DNA of 64,000 nucleotides from an uncultured Acidovorax sp. Lineage in GTDB: Bacteria; Pseudomonadota; Gammaproteobacteria; Burkholderiales; Burkholderiaceae_C. The stretch is from contig CAJYHL010000063.1 of the NCBI GenBank assembly GCA_913774625.1, positions 1 through 64,000 on the forward strand. The letters are read 5' to 3'. This document shows, piece after piece, positions 41,533 through 51,161 of this stretch. A model generated the notes under the pieces. That model was not told where the DNA came from. It saw only the letters and a program-made list of their open reading frames with translations, and searched no databases. Each line of letters begins with the position of its first letter. Position 1 is the stretch's first letter. The translations under genes and the position numbers were made by a program.

Positions 41533-43355
41533 GGCCTCCGCCCGACGCCAAGGCCGGCACGCCCCTGGCCCGGCTGCGCGCGCAGCTGCGCACGCACGGG
41601 CTGGGCGCCTGCATGGTCCCCTCGGCCGATCCGCACCTGTCCGAATACCTGCCCGGCCACTGGCAGGGGCGGCGCTGGCTCAGCGGCTTCGACGGCTCGG
41701 CGGGCACGCTGCTCGTCGGCCTCGAGCAGGCCGAGCTATGGGTGGACAGCCGCTACTGGGAGCAGGCAGAACGGCAGCTGGAAAGCAGCGGCATCGCCAT
41801 GCGCCGCGCCCTGCCGGGCGAGCCCGGAGCGGCCCTCGAATCGCTGTGCCGCCTGGCAGGCCCGCAGGCGCCGGTGGCGGCCGATGGCGACGTGCTGTCG
41901 GTGGCCGCGCTGCGCCAGCTGCAGGCCGTCTGCGAGGCCGGCGGCCATCCGCTGCGCACCGACCTGGACCTGCTGGCCGGCGTATGGGAAGGCCGCCCCG
42001 CGCTGCCCGCCGAACCCATCGCCGCCCTGCCTGCCGGCGTGCAGGGGCACGAGCGCGCCGACCGGCTGGCGCTGCTGCGCGCCCGGCTGCAGGCGCTGGG
42101 CGCCGATGGGCATTTCATCTCCAGCCTGGACGACATCGCCTGGCTGCTGGGCCTGCGCGGCAGCGACGTGCCCTACAACCCGGTCTTCCTCGCCCACCTG
42201 CTGATAGGGCCCGAGGACGCCACCCTGTTCGTGGACGCGGCGCGCATGCCGGCCGACGTGCAGCAGTCGCTGCGGGCGGACGGCATCGCGCTCGCGCCCT
42301 ACGGCGATGCCAAGCGCGCGCTGGGCGCCATCGCGCCCGGCAGCCGCCTGCTGATCGACCCCAGGCGCGTGACCGCCAGCCACCTGCAGGCCTTGCCCCC
42401 GGGCCTGGAGCCGGTGCTGGCCACCAGTCCCTGCGTGCTGATGAAGTCGCGCAAGAGCGCCGAGGAAGCCGCCGCCATCCGCCACACCATGGTGCAGGAC
42501 GGGCTGGCCCTGGTGGAGTTCTTCGCAGGGCTGGAGCAGCAGCTGCAGCACGGCCCGGCCCCGACCGAACTGGACATCGACGCTGCCATCACCGCGGCCC
42601 GCGTCCGCCGGCCGGGATTCAAGGGCGCCAGCTTCGCCACCATCGCAGCGTTCAACGCCAACGGCGCCATGCCGCACTATGTCGCCACCGCCGCGGCGCA
42701 TGCGCGCATCGAAGGCGACGGCCTGCTGCTGATCGATTCCGGCGGCCAGTACGAGGGCGGCACGACCGACATCACCCGCATGGTCGCCGTCGGCACGCCC
42801 AGCCATGCCCAGCGGCGCGACTGCACGCTGGTGCTCAAGGGCCTGATCGCCCTGTCCACCCTGCAGTTCCCGCAGGGCACGCGGGCGCCCATGATCGACG
42901 CCGTGGCACGGGCGCCGCTCTGGCGCGAAGGCATCGACTACGGCCACGGCACCGGGCACGGCGTGGGCTGGTTCCTCAACGTACACGAGGGCCCGCAGTC
43001 GATCTCGGTGCGCGGCGATGCGGGCGAGGACTCGGCGCTGCAGCCCGGCATGGTCACGTCGGTGGAGCCGGGCATCTACCGCCCGGGGCGCTGGGGCGTG
43101 CGCATCGAGAACCTGCTGCTGGCATGCCCCGCCGGCGAAAGCGCCTTCGGCCAGTTCCTGGCCTTCGAGACGCTGACGCTCTGCCCCATCGACCTGGACT
43201 GCCTCTGCCTGGACCTGCTCACGCCCGAAGAGCTGCGCTGGCTCAACCGCTACCACGCCACCGTGCGCGAGGCCCTGCTGCCGGGCCTGGCCGAGCCCGC
43301 GCAGGCCGGCGCCCGCCAGTGGCTGCTGGACCGCACCCAACCCGTCCTTCTCTGA
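41529..43355 (+). CDS. Xaa-Pro aminopeptidase (M24B)
   Basis: Encodes 608 residues from GTG 41529, which overlaps the pepA stop. The frame extends upstream within pepA, but this start matches the family N terminus (LARLRAQLRTHGLGACMVPS). Creatinase-type N domains lead into the pita-bread fold with metal ligands in LLIDSGGQYEGGTTDITR, YGHGTGHGVGWFLNVHEGP, VTSVEPGIYRPGRWGVRIEN. This long form (APP1-like) cleaves a residue in front of proline. No signal peptide. With the S9 and M3 enzymes it gives a set able to dismantle proline-containing peptides. Confidence 0.93.
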   Translation: MRPPPDAKAGTPLARLRAQLRTHGLGACMVPSADPHLSEYLPGHWQGRRWLSGFDGSAGTLLVGLEQAELWVDSRYWEQAERQLESSGIAMRRALPGEPGAALESLCRLAGPQAPVAADGDVLSVAALRQLQAVCEAGGHPLRTDLDLLAGVWEGRPALPAEPIAALPAGVQGHERADRLALLRARLQALGADGHFISSLDDIAWLLGLRGSDVPYNPVFLAHLLIGPEDATLFVDAARMPADVQQSLRADGIALAPYGDAKRALGAIAPGSRLLIDPRRVTASHLQALPPGLEPVLATSPCVLMKSRKSAEEAAAIRHTMVQDGLALVEFFAGLEQQLQHGPAPTELDIDAAITAARVRRPGFKGASFATIAAFNANGAMPHYVATAAAHARIEGDGLLLIDSGGQYEGGTTDITRMVAVGTPSHAQRRDCTLVLKGLIALSTLQFPQGTRAPMIDAVARAPLWREGIDYGHGTGHGVGWFLNVHEGPQSISVRGDAGEDSALQPGMVTSVEPGIYRPGRWGVRIENLLLACPAGESAFGQFLAFETLTLCPIDLDCLCLDLLTPEELRWLNRYHATVREALLPGLAEPAQAGARQWLLDRTQPVLL

Positions 43356-43369
43356 ACACCCAGCCCACC

Positions 43370-45445
43370 ATGTCCGACACGCCCCATACGCCCCATACGC
43401 CCCATACGCCCCATACGCCCGACATGCCCGACGGCACCGCGTCCCTCGCATTCGCCGGCCTCGATCCGGACCGCATTCCCGGCCACATCGCCCGGCGCAT
43501 CGCCGATGCGCGGCAGGCGCTGGCGGCGCTGCTGAGCCTGCCGGCCGTGGACTGGGCCACCCTGGAAAGCGTGCTGGGCGAGGCCACCGACCGCCTGCAC
43601 CGCGACTGGTCCGTGGTGCAGCACCTCGCTGCCGTGAACGACAGCCCTGCGCTGCGCCAGGCCATCGGCAGCACCCAGCCGCAGGTGGTGGAGTTCTGGA
43701 CGCAGCTGGGCGCCAGCGCCGAGCTCTATCGGCTCTACGAGCGGCTGGACCCGGCCACGCTCACGCCTGAGCAGGCCCGCGCCCGCACGCTGGCGCTGCG
43801 CGGCTTCGTGCTCTCGGGCGCTCGGCTGGACGGCCCGCAGCGCCAGCGCTTCGCCGCCATCCAGGCGCGGCTGGCGGCGCTCAGCCGGCAATTCAGCGAG
43901 AACACCCTGGACGCGACCGACGGCTGGCACTACCTGGCCGGCGAGGCCGAGGTGGCCGGCCTGCCCGAAGACACGCGGCAGGCGCTGGCCGAAGCCGCCC
44001 GGGCCGACGGCCACGCCGGCCAGTTCAAGCTCAGCCTGAAGATGCCGGTGTACCTGGCCGTCATGCAGTTCGCGCAGGACCGGCAGCTGCGCGCCCGCCT
44101 GCACTGGGCCAACGCGACCCGCGCCTCCGACCTTTCCCCGCCCGATCAGGCCGGGCTGGACAACACCCCCGTCATCGGCGAGATCCTGGCGCTGCGCCGG
44201 GAATTGGCCGGCCTGCTGGGCTTCGCGAGCTTCGCCGAGCTGTCCCTGGCCACCAAGATGGCGGACAGTCCGTCCCAAGTGCAGGACTTCCTGCACGACC
44301 TCGCGGCCCGGGCGCGCCCCGCCGCGCTGCAGGACGTGGCGGCGCTGCGCGCCTTCGCCAGCGACAACCTCGGGATCGACGACCCCCAGCCCTGGGACTG
44401 GAGCTTCATCTCCGAACAGCTCAAGCAGGCCCGCTACCGCTTCAGCGCGCAGGAGCTCAAGCCCTACTTCCCGTTCCCGTCCGTGCTGCAGGGCCTCTTC
44501 CGGCTGGCAGAAGGCCTGTTCGGCATCGCCATCCACGCCGAGGCCGCAGAGGGCTGGCACCCGTCGGTATCGCACTACCGCATCGAGCAGGACGGCCAGG
44601 TGCTGGGGCGCTTCTACCTGGACCCCTTCGTGCGCCCGGGCAAGCGCGGCGGCGCCTGGATGAACGGCATCGTCAACCGCTGGAAGCAGCCGGGCACCCC
44701 GGCACGCCTGCCCGTCGCGCTGATCGTCTGCAACTTCGCCGAAGGGGTGGGAGGCCAGCCCGCGCTGATGCAGCACGGCGAAGTGGTCACCCTGTTCCAC
44801 GAATTCGGCCATGCCCTGCACCACCTGCTGACCCGGGTGGACACGCTGGCGGTTTCCGGCATCCAGGGCGTGGAGTGGGATGCCGTCGAGCTGCCCAGCC
44901 AGATGATGGAGAACTTCTGCTGGGAATGGCCGGTGCTGCAGACGCTCGCCATCCACGCGGTGACCGGCGAGCCGCTGCCCGAGGCCCTCTACCGCAAGAT
45001 GCTGGCGGCGAAGAACTTCCAGGCCGGCCTGCAGACGCTGGCCCAGGTCGAACGTTCGCTGGTGGACATGCAGCTGCACAGCTCGCCCGCGCCGGACGTG
45101 GTCGCCACCCTGCAGGCCGTCAACAGCCGGATCGGCGCGCTGCCACAGGCGCCCTACATGCGCTACGTCCACAGCTTCAGCCACCTCTTCGCCGGCGGGT
45201 ATGCGGCGGGCTACTACAGCTACCAGTGGGCCGAGGTGCTGAGCGCCGACGCCTATGCTGCCTTCGAGGAAGAAGCGCGGACGCCCGGCGTGGCCGAGCG
45301 CAGCACGGGCGAACGCTACAGGCGCTCCATCCTGGAGGCGGGCGGCAGCCGCCCGGCGATCGAGTCGTTCCAGGCCTTCCGGGGCCGGGCGCCCTCCATC
45401 GACGCCATGCTGCGCCACCGGGGAATGGCCACGGCAGAGGCCTGA
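43370..45445 (+). CDS. M3-family oligopeptidase (oligopeptidase A-like)
   Basis: Encodes 691 residues from ATG 43370, 14 bases after the M24 gene. The zinc motif [11 protein letters not shown] (in [10 protein letters not shown]) and the downstream [20 protein letters not shown] are diagnostic of M3A (PrlC/OpdA). The C-terminal [24 protein letters not shown] is also typical. The N terminus carries an unusual His-Thr-Pro repeat coded by a 9-bp tandem repeat. It degrades short peptides in the cytoplasm. Last gene of the long uptake-peptidase series. Confidence 0.93.
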   Translation: MSDTPHTPHTPHTPHTPDMPDGTASLAFAGLDPDRIPGHIARRIADARQALAALLSLPAVDWATLESVLGEATDRLHRDWSVVQHLAAVNDSPALRQAIGSTQPQVVEFWTQLGASAELYRLYERLDPATLTPEQARARTLALRGFVLSGARLDGPQRQRFAAIQARLAALSRQFSENTLDATDGWHYLAGEAEVAGLPEDTRQALAEAARADGHAGQFKLSLKMPVYLAVMQFAQDRQLRARLHWANATRASDLSPPDQAGLDNTPVIGEILALRRELAGLLGFASFAELSLATKMADSPSQVQDFLHDLAARARPAALQDVAALRAFASDNLGIDDPQPWDWSFISEQLKQARYRFSAQELKPYFPFPSVLQGLFRLAEGLFGIAIHAEAAEGWHPSVSHYRIEQDGQVLGRFYLDPFVRPGKRGGAWMNGIVNRWKQPGTPARLPVALIVCNFAEGVGGQPALMQHGEVVTLFHEFGHALHHLLTRVDTLAVSGIQGVEWDAVELPSQMMENFCWEWPVLQTLAIHAVTGEPLPEALYRKMLAAKNFQAGLQTLAQVERSLVDMQLHSSPAPDVVATLQAVNSRIGALPQAPYMRYVHSFSHLFAGGYAAGYYSYQWAEVLSADAYAAFEEEARTPGVAERSTGERYRRSILEAGGSRPAIESFQAFRGRAPSIDAMLRHRGMATAEA
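43379..43420 (+). repeat. 9-bp tandem repeat (ACGCCCCAT)x4 in the M3 peptidase gene
   Basis: Four perfect units plus a partial fifth encode (Thr-Pro-His)n at residues 4-17. Copy changes would keep the frame and only lengthen or shorten the disordered N terminus. Confidence 0.9.
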
Positions 45446-45476
45446 GAACGGTTCCGAAGCCCTGCGGCCCGCACCT

Positions 45477-45487
45477 CTTTTGATAGC
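45477..45487 (+). repeat. CTTTTGATAGC element, copy 1
   Basis: This A+T-rich 11-mer sits in the gap after the M3 peptidase gene. Its exact reverse complement occurs at 54628-54638 in another intergenic gap. Related ATCAAAA/TTTTGAT-type intergenic elements are, from memory, frequent in Comamonadaceae genomes. Confidence 0.45.
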
Positions 45488-45612
45488 AGCCAGCGCAGCA
45501 CGGCCGCGCGCTGCGGGCCTACCGGCCACCTGGCCGGACGGGGACGGCAGGCGTATCATGCGGCGCACGGGCTTGCTGCCCGCTGCCCGCCCCATCTCAC
45601 CCGGATGCCGCC

Positions 45613-46584
45613 ATGACCCCCACCGCCCCGCTGCCCACCTTCGACGACGTCGCCGATGCCGCCCGCCGGCTGCAGGGCGTGGCGCACCGCACGCCGGTGC
45701 TGCGCTCGAGCACGGCCGACGCGCAGCTGGGCGCGCAGCTCTTCTTCAAGTGCGAGAACCTGCAGCGCATGGGCGCCTTCAAGTTCCGCGGCGCCTACAA
45801 CGCGCTCGCCCGCTTCGGCGACGCGCAGCGCGAACGCGGCGTGCTGGCGTTTTCGTCGGGCAACCACGCGCAGGCCGTCGCCCTGTCGGCGCGGCTGCTG
45901 GACATTCCCGCGCTCATCCTCATGCCCGAGGACGCGCCCGCCGCCAAGATGGCCGCCACGCGCGAATACGGCGCCCAGGTGGTCACCTTCAACCGCTTCA
46001 CCGACGACCGCGAGGCCATCAGCCGCCGCCTGGCCGAAGAGCGCGGCATGACCCTGGTGCCGCCCTTCGACCACCCCCACGTCATCGCCGGCCAGGGCAC
46101 GGCGGCGCTGGAGCTGCTGGAAGAAGTGCCCGACCTGGACTACCTCTTCGTCTGCCTGGGCGGCGGCGGCCTGCTGTCGGGCTGCCTGCTGGCCGCGCAG
46201 GGGCTGGCGCCCCGCTGCCAGGTGATCGGCGTGGAACCGGCCGCCGGCAACGATGTGCAGCAGTCGCTGCGCGCCGGCCGCATCGTGCGCATCGACACGC
46301 CCCGCACCATCGCCGACGGCGCGCAGACGCAGGCGCCGGGCGAGATCACCTTCCCCATCATCCAGCGCCATGTGGCCGACATCGTCACCGCCACCGACGA
46401 GCAGCTGGTGGCCGCGCTGCGCTTCTATGCCGAGCGCATGAAGATCGTCGTCGAACCCACCGGCGCGCTGGCCCTGGCCGGCGCCCTGCACGGCGGCGTG
46501 GAACTGAGCGGCCGGCGGGTAGGCATCGTCATCAGCGGCGGCAACGTCGATCTGGACCGCTTCGCGCGCTTCCTGGCCGCCTGA
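45613..46584 (+). CDS. Threonine/serine dehydratase (PLP-dependent)
   Basis: Encodes 323 residues of fold-type II: the PLP lysine is in [26 protein letters not shown] binds substrate, and the glycine loop is [10 protein letters not shown]. Size and sequence fit catabolic threonine/serine dehydratase or serine racemase-like enzymes without a regulatory ACT domain. It deaminates Thr/Ser to a 2-oxo acid. The 160-base gap and the intergenic element before it suggest a separate transcript from the peptidase operon. Confidence 0.9.
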   Translation: MTPTAPLPTFDDVADAARRLQGVAHRTPVLRSSTADAQLGAQLFFKCENLQRMGAFKFRGAYNALARFGDAQRERGVLAFSSGNHAQAVALSARLLDIPALILMPEDAPAAKMAATREYGAQVVTFNRFTDDREAISRRLAEERGMTLVPPFDHPHVIAGQGTAALELLEEVPDLDYLFVCLGGGGLLSGCLLAAQGLAPRCQVIGVEPAAGNDVQQSLRAGRIVRIDTPRTIADGAQTQAPGEITFPIIQRHVADIVTATDEQLVAALRFYAERMKIVVEPTGALALAGALHGGVELSGRRVGIVISGGNVDLDRFARFLAA

Positions 46585-46730
46585 AGCCATCCAGCCGCAC
46601 GGGGCCGCCCCGCAGGCGGCAAAATCGCAGCCACCGGCAGCGCGCCGCGGCCACCCGCCTTCGCGCGCAGGCGCGCCCTTCGCGTCCCTTCCCCGACCTT
46701 CCCCCTTCTTCTCCACAAGAGGCCCAGCCC

Positions 46731-47366
46731 ATGAGCAACAACAACGTTCACGTCATCACCCACCCCCTGGTGCAGCACAAGCTGACCCTGATGCGCCGCA
46801 AGGACGCCAGCACCAACAGCTTCCGCCGCCTGCTGGGCGAACTGAGCACCCTGATGGCCTACGAGATCACGCGCGACATGCCCCTGTCGGACCTCGAGAT
46901 CGAAACCCCGCTGGAGACCATGACCGGCCGCGTCATCGACGGCAAGAAGCAGGTGCTGGTGTCCATCCTGCGCGCGGGCAACGGCTTCCTGGACGGCATG
47001 CTCAACGTCATTCCAGGCGCGCGCATCGGCCACATCGGCCTCTACCGCGACCCCGACACGCTGCAGCCCGTCGAGTACTACTTCAAGATGCCCTCCGAGA
47101 TGCAGGAGCGCGACGTGATCGTCGTGGACCCCATGCTCGCCACCGGCAACTCCGCCGCCGCCGCCGTGGAGCGCATCAAGAAGCTGAGCCCGCGCTCCAT
47201 CAAGTTCGTCTGCCTGCTGGCCGCCCCGGAAGGCGTGGCCACGCTGCAGAAGGCCCACCCCGACGTGCCGATCTACACCGCCGCGATCGACCGCGAGTTG
47301 AACGAGCATGGCTACATCCTGCCGGGCCTGGGGGATGCGGGGGACCGGATCTTCGGCACCAAATAA
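46731..47366 (+). CDS. upp: Uracil phosphoribosyltransferase
   Basis: Encodes 211 residues from ATG 46731 ([20 protein letters not shown]). [37 protein letters not shown] (PRPP loop) and the uracil-binding end [17 protein letters not shown] are standard. It converts uracil and PRPP to UMP. It is followed by a nucleoside-type ABC importer and, further on, a cytosine-deaminase-like gene: a salvage grouping. Confidence 0.96.
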   Translation: MSNNNVHVITHPLVQHKLTLMRRKDASTNSFRRLLGELSTLMAYEITRDMPLSDLEIETPLETMTGRVIDGKKQVLVSILRAGNGFLDGMLNVIPGARIGHIGLYRDPDTLQPVEYYFKMPSEMQERDVIVVDPMLATGNSAAAAVERIKKLSPRSIKFVCLLAAPEGVATLQKAHPDVPIYTAAIDRELNEHGYILPGLGDAGDRIFGTK

Positions 47367-47456
47367 GGGCAGTTGCCGGGCCGCGCAAGGCAGGCGCGGC
47401 TGGCACGCATCTTGCCGGTCATGGGGCAGTCCTCCCTACCTACGACGTCCGGCCCC

Positions 47457-48488
47457 ATGCATTCCAACTTGCCCAACCGCCGCCTCTTCACAGGCCGCCT
47501 GCTCTGCACTTCGCTCGCCATCTCGGCCACCCTGGGCCTGGCCCCGCTGGCGGCGCTGGCGCAGCAGCCGCCCGCCAAGCTGAAGGTGGCTGCCATCTAC
47601 ACGGTGCCCTACGAACAGCAGTGGGTCAGCCGCATCCACAAGGCGCTGAAGGCGGCCGAGGCGCGCGGCGAGATCGAGTACAAGAGCAGCGAGAACGTGG
47701 CCAATGCCGACTACGAGCGCGTGATGCGCGAGTACGCCAACGGCGGCAACCAGCTGATCTTCGGCGAGGTGTTCGGCGTGGAATCCGCCGCCCGCAAGGT
47801 GGCCAAGGACTTCCCCAAGACGGCCTTCGTGATGGGCTCCTCGGGCAAGCCCCAGGCGCCGAACTTCAGCGTGTTCGACAACTACATCCAGGAGCCCGCC
47901 TACCTGACCGGCATGATCGCGGGCGGCATGACGAAGACGAACAAGATCGGCATGGTCGGCGGCTTCCCCATCCCCGAGGTCAACCGCCTGATGCATGCCT
48001 TCATGGCCGGCGCCAAGGAAGTGAACCCGAAGGTGGAGTTCACCGTCACCTTCATCAACAGCTGGTTCGATCCCCCGAAGGCCAAGGAAGCCACCTTCGC
48101 CATGATCGACAAGGGCGCGGACGTGCTCTACGCCGAGCGCTTCGGCGTGAGCGATGCGGCCAAGGAAAAAGGCAAGCTCGCCATCGGCAACGTGATCGAC
48201 ACGCAGCCGCAGTACCCCGACACCGTGGTCGCCTCCGCCCTGTGGCACATGGAGCCCAGCGTGGACCGCGCCATCGGCCTGGTGAAGGCCGGCCAATTCA
48301 CGGCCGAGGATTACGGCCCATATTCGATGATGAAGCACAAGGGCTCGTCCCTCGCGCCCCTGGGCACGTTCGAGAAGAAGGTGCCGGCCGACGTGGTGGC
48401 CAAGGTGAAGGCACGCGAGGCCGAGATCCTGGCCGGCAAGTTCACCGTGAAGGTGGACGACAGCCAGCCGAAGTCCACGGCGAAGTAA
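47457..48488 (+). CDS. BMP-family ABC transporter substrate-binding protein
   Basis: Encodes 343 residues from ATG 47457 with a signal peptide (LFTGRLLCTSLAISATLGLAPLAALA). The mature protein has the BMP/PnrA fold: VAAIYTVPYEQQWVSRIHKAL, FGEVFGVESAARKVAKDFP, YLTGMIAGGMTKTNKIGMVG, and CENDVE-like IGNVIDTQPQYPDTVVASAL. The family binds nucleosides or nucleobases in the periplasm. First gene of the four-gene importer. Confidence 0.93.
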   Translation: MHSNLPNRRLFTGRLLCTSLAISATLGLAPLAALAQQPPAKLKVAAIYTVPYEQQWVSRIHKALKAAEARGEIEYKSSENVANADYERVMREYANGGNQLIFGEVFGVESAARKVAKDFPKTAFVMGSSGKPQAPNFSVFDNYIQEPAYLTGMIAGGMTKTNKIGMVGGFPIPEVNRLMHAFMAGAKEVNPKVEFTVTFINSWFDPPKAKEATFAMIDKGADVLYAERFGVSDAAKEKGKLAIGNVIDTQPQYPDTVVASALWHMEPSVDRAIGLVKAGQFTAEDYGPYSMMKHKGSSLAPLGTFEKKVPADVVAKVKAREAEILAGKFTVKVDDSQPKSTAK

Positions 48489-48516
48489 GGCGGCGCTCCG
48501 CGCTCTGCCCTCGTCC

Positions 48517-50103
48517 ATGTCCGCACCGCCGCCGGCCGCCGCGCCGGACACCGTGCTGCGCCTCTCCGGCATCACCAAGCGCTTCGGCAGCCTGGTGGCC
48601 AACGACGGCATTTCGCTCACGCTCGCGCGTGGCGAGGTGCTGGCGCTGCTGGGCGAGAACGGGGCGGGCAAGTCCACGCTGATGTCCATCCTGTTCGGGC
48701 ACTACGTGGCGGACGCCGGCAGCATCGAAGCGTTCGGCCGCGCCCTGCCGCCGGGCCAGCCGCGCGCGGCGCTGGCGGCGGGCATCGGCATGGTGCACCA
48801 GCATTTCACGCTGGCCGACAACCTGAGCGTGCTGGACAACGTGCTGCTCGGCAGCGAACCGCTCTGGCAGCCGTTCTCGCGCCGCGGCGCCGCGCGCGCG
48901 CGGCTGCTGGAGGTGTCGCGGCGCTTCGGCCTGCCCGTGGTGCCGGATGCGCGCGTGGGTGATCTCTCGGTGGGCGAGCGCCAGCGCGTGGAAATATTGA
49001 AGGCGCTCTACCGCGGCGCACGCATCCTGATCCTGGACGAGCCCACGGCCGTGCTCACGCCGCAGGAGAGCGAGGCGCTGTTCGCCACCCTCTCGCAGAT
49101 GGTGGCCGAGGGGCTGTCCATCATCTTCATCAGCCACAAGCTCGGCGAGGTGCTACGCGTGTCGCACCGCGTGGCCGTGCTGCGCCAGGGCCGGCTGGTG
49201 GCCGAAGCGCCCGCCCAGGGCACCACGCAGGCGCAGCTCGCGCAGTGGATGGTGGGGCACGCCGTCGAGCGCGCCGAGCGCCGGCCCGCGCGCCGGGTCG
49301 GCGAGGCCGTCTGCACTCTCGACGATGTCCATACCGCCGGCGGGCGCGATGCGCTGCACGGCGTCCACCTTGTGCTCCGCGCGGGCGAGATCACCGCCAT
49401 CGCGGGCGTGTCGGGCAATGGGCAGGTGGCCCTGGCCGACGTGCTCTGCGGCGTGCGCATCCCCACGCAGGGCAGTGCCACGCTGCAGGGCATGCCGCTG
49501 CCGGCGCATCCCCAGCGCCTCGTCGCCCAGGGCGTGGCCCGCATCCCCGAGGACCGCCACGCCGTGGGCGTGGTGGGCGATCTGCCGGTCTGGGAGAACG
49601 CCGTCTCCGAACGCCTGGGCAGCCGCTGGTTCTCCCATCCCTGGTTCGCCGCCGGCTGGATCAAGCGCCGCGCCGCGCGCCAGCATGCGCGCCGCGTGGC
49701 CGAGACCTTCGACGTGCGCGGCGGCGGGTCCGATGTGCCGGCGCGGTCGCTGTCGGGCGGCAACATGCAGAAGCTGATCCTCGGGCGGGCGCTGCTGTCG
49801 CCCGATCCGCAGCATCCGGAGCCTCCGCAGCTCATCGTCGCCCACCAGCCCACCTGGGGCCTGGACATCGGCGCCGTCACCTTCGTGCAGCAGCAGCTCA
49901 TCGCCGCGCGCGATGCGGGCGCGGCCGTGCTGCTCATCTCCGACGACCTGGACGAAGTGCTGCAGCTGGGCGACCGCGTGGCGGTGATGCACGGCGGGCA
50001 CCTGACCGAATCCCTGCCGGCCGAAGCCTGGACGCGCGAAGCGATCGGCCTGGCCATGGCCGGCGAACATCCGGCCGGCGAAACCAGGGCAGTCACGCCA
50101 TGA
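48517..50103 (+). CDS. ABC transporter ATPase of a nucleoside importer (two ATPase domains)
   Basis: Encodes 528 residues. Domain 1 has Walker A LLGENGAGKSTLMSILFG, signature LSVGERQRVEILKALYRG and Walker B LILDEPTAVLTPQE. Domain 2 has a degenerate Walker A (AGVSGNGQVALADVLCG) and signature SLSGGNMQKLILGRALL. Such asymmetry is normal in the RbsA/NupO-like group. Its stop overlaps the permease start (ATGA). Confidence 0.94.
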   Translation: MSAPPPAAAPDTVLRLSGITKRFGSLVANDGISLTLARGEVLALLGENGAGKSTLMSILFGHYVADAGSIEAFGRALPPGQPRAALAAGIGMVHQHFTLADNLSVLDNVLLGSEPLWQPFSRRGAARARLLEVSRRFGLPVVPDARVGDLSVGERQRVEILKALYRGARILILDEPTAVLTPQESEALFATLSQMVAEGLSIIFISHKLGEVLRVSHRVAVLRQGRLVAEAPAQGTTQAQLAQWMVGHAVERAERRPARRVGEAVCTLDDVHTAGGRDALHGVHLVLRAGEITAIAGVSGNGQVALADVLCGVRIPTQGSATLQGMPLPAHPQRLVAQGVARIPEDRHAVGVVGDLPVWENAVSERLGSRWFSHPWFAAGWIKRRAARQHARRVAETFDVRGGGSDVPARSLSGGNMQKLILGRALLSPDPQHPEPPQLIVAHQPTWGLDIGAVTFVQQQLIAARDAGAAVLLISDDLDEVLQLGDRVAVMHGGHLTESLPAEAWTREAIGLAMAGEHPAGETRAVTP

Positions 50104-51161
50104 GACTCGAAAAACGCCACCGCACTTCCGCCGCAGCCTATGTCGCCGCGCCCATCGGCGCCGTGGCCTTCACGCTGCTCGTCTCCGCGCTGCTGGTGCT
50201 GTGGGCGGGCGCCCCCGTGGGCCGGACCTATGCGCTGCTGGCGCAGGGCGCGTTCGGCTCGGTCTTCGCGCTCACCGAAACGCTCACGCGCGCCACGCCG
50301 CTGATCCTCACGGGTCTGGCCGCGGCCGTGGCCTTCCGCGCGCGCCTGTTCAATATCGGCGCCGAAGGGCAGCTCTATGCCGGCGCCATCGCAGCGGTAG
50401 CCGTAGGCGGCATGCATGGCGGCACGGGCCTGGAATGGTCGCCGTGGGTCTTGTTCCCGCTCATGATGCTGGCCGCAGCGCTGGCCGGTGCCGCGCTGCT
50501 GCTGGGCCCGGCGCTGATGAAGGCGCGGCTGGGCGTGGACGAGGTGGTGACCACGCTGCTGCTCAACTTCGTGATGCTGCTGCTTGTGTCCGCCCTGCTC
50601 GACGGCCCCATGAAGGACCCGCTGGCGCTGGGCTGGCCGCAGAGCGTGGCGCTGCAGGGCGACCTGGAGCTGTCGCGGCTGGTGCCGGGATCGCGCCTGC
50701 ACACCGGCCTGCTGATAGCCGTGGGCCTGGCGGTGCTGCTGTGGGCGCTGCTGGCGCGCACGGTGCCGGGCTTCGACATCCGGGCCGCGGGCGCCAATCC
50801 GCGCGCCGCGGCGTTCGCGGGCGTACCGGTGACGCGCACCGTGGTGCTGGTGGCCCTGCTCTCGGGCGGCTTGGCGGGCCTCGCCGGCGCGATCGAGGTC
50901 GCGGGCCGCACGGGCTACGTGACGCTCGACATGTCGCCGGGCTACGGCTATAGCGGCATCGTGATCGCCATGCTGGCCGGGCTGCATCCGCTGGGCGTGG
51001 TGGCGGCGGCCGTCTTCGTGGCCGGCGTGCTGGTGGGCGCCGACAGCATGAGCCGCGCCATCGGCGTGCCCACCTATATCGCCGACGTGATCGTCGCCGC
51101 CTCGCTGATCGCGGTGCTGGTGGCGGGACTGCTGGCCCAGTACCGCGTAAGATGGAAATGA
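50100..51161 (+). CDS. Nucleoside ABC transporter permease 1
   Basis: Encodes 353 residues from ATG 50100, with about ten hydrophobic segments and the family motifs ILTGLAAAVAFRARLFNIGA, EGQLYAGAI, VDEVVTTLLLNFVMLLLVS and YGYSGIVIAMLAGLHPLGVV. It matches the BmpC/NupP-type permeases that pair with BMP-binding proteins. Ten-base overlap with permease 2. Confidence 0.93.
   Translation: MRLEKRHRTSAAAYVAAPIGAVAFTLLVSALLVLWAGAPVGRTYALLAQGAFGSVFALTETLTRATPLILTGLAAAVAFRARLFNIGAEGQLYAGAIAAVAVGGMHGGTGLEWSPWVLFPLMMLAAALAGAALLLGPALMKARLGVDEVVTTLLLNFVMLLLVSALLDGPMKDPLALGWPQSVALQGDLELSRLVPGSRLHTGLLIAVGLAVLLWALLARTVPGFDIRAAGANPRAAAFAGVPVTRTVVLVALLSGGLAGLAGAIEVAGRTGYVTLDMSPGYGYSGIVIAMLAGLHPLGVVAAAVFVAGVLVGADSMSRAIGVPTYIADVIVAASLIAVLVAGLLAQYRVRWK

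Noticed and set aside
43379-43420. Tandem repeat considered as a CRISPR array
   Set aside because: The units are 9 bp, contiguous, without spacers, and in frame inside a peptidase gene.
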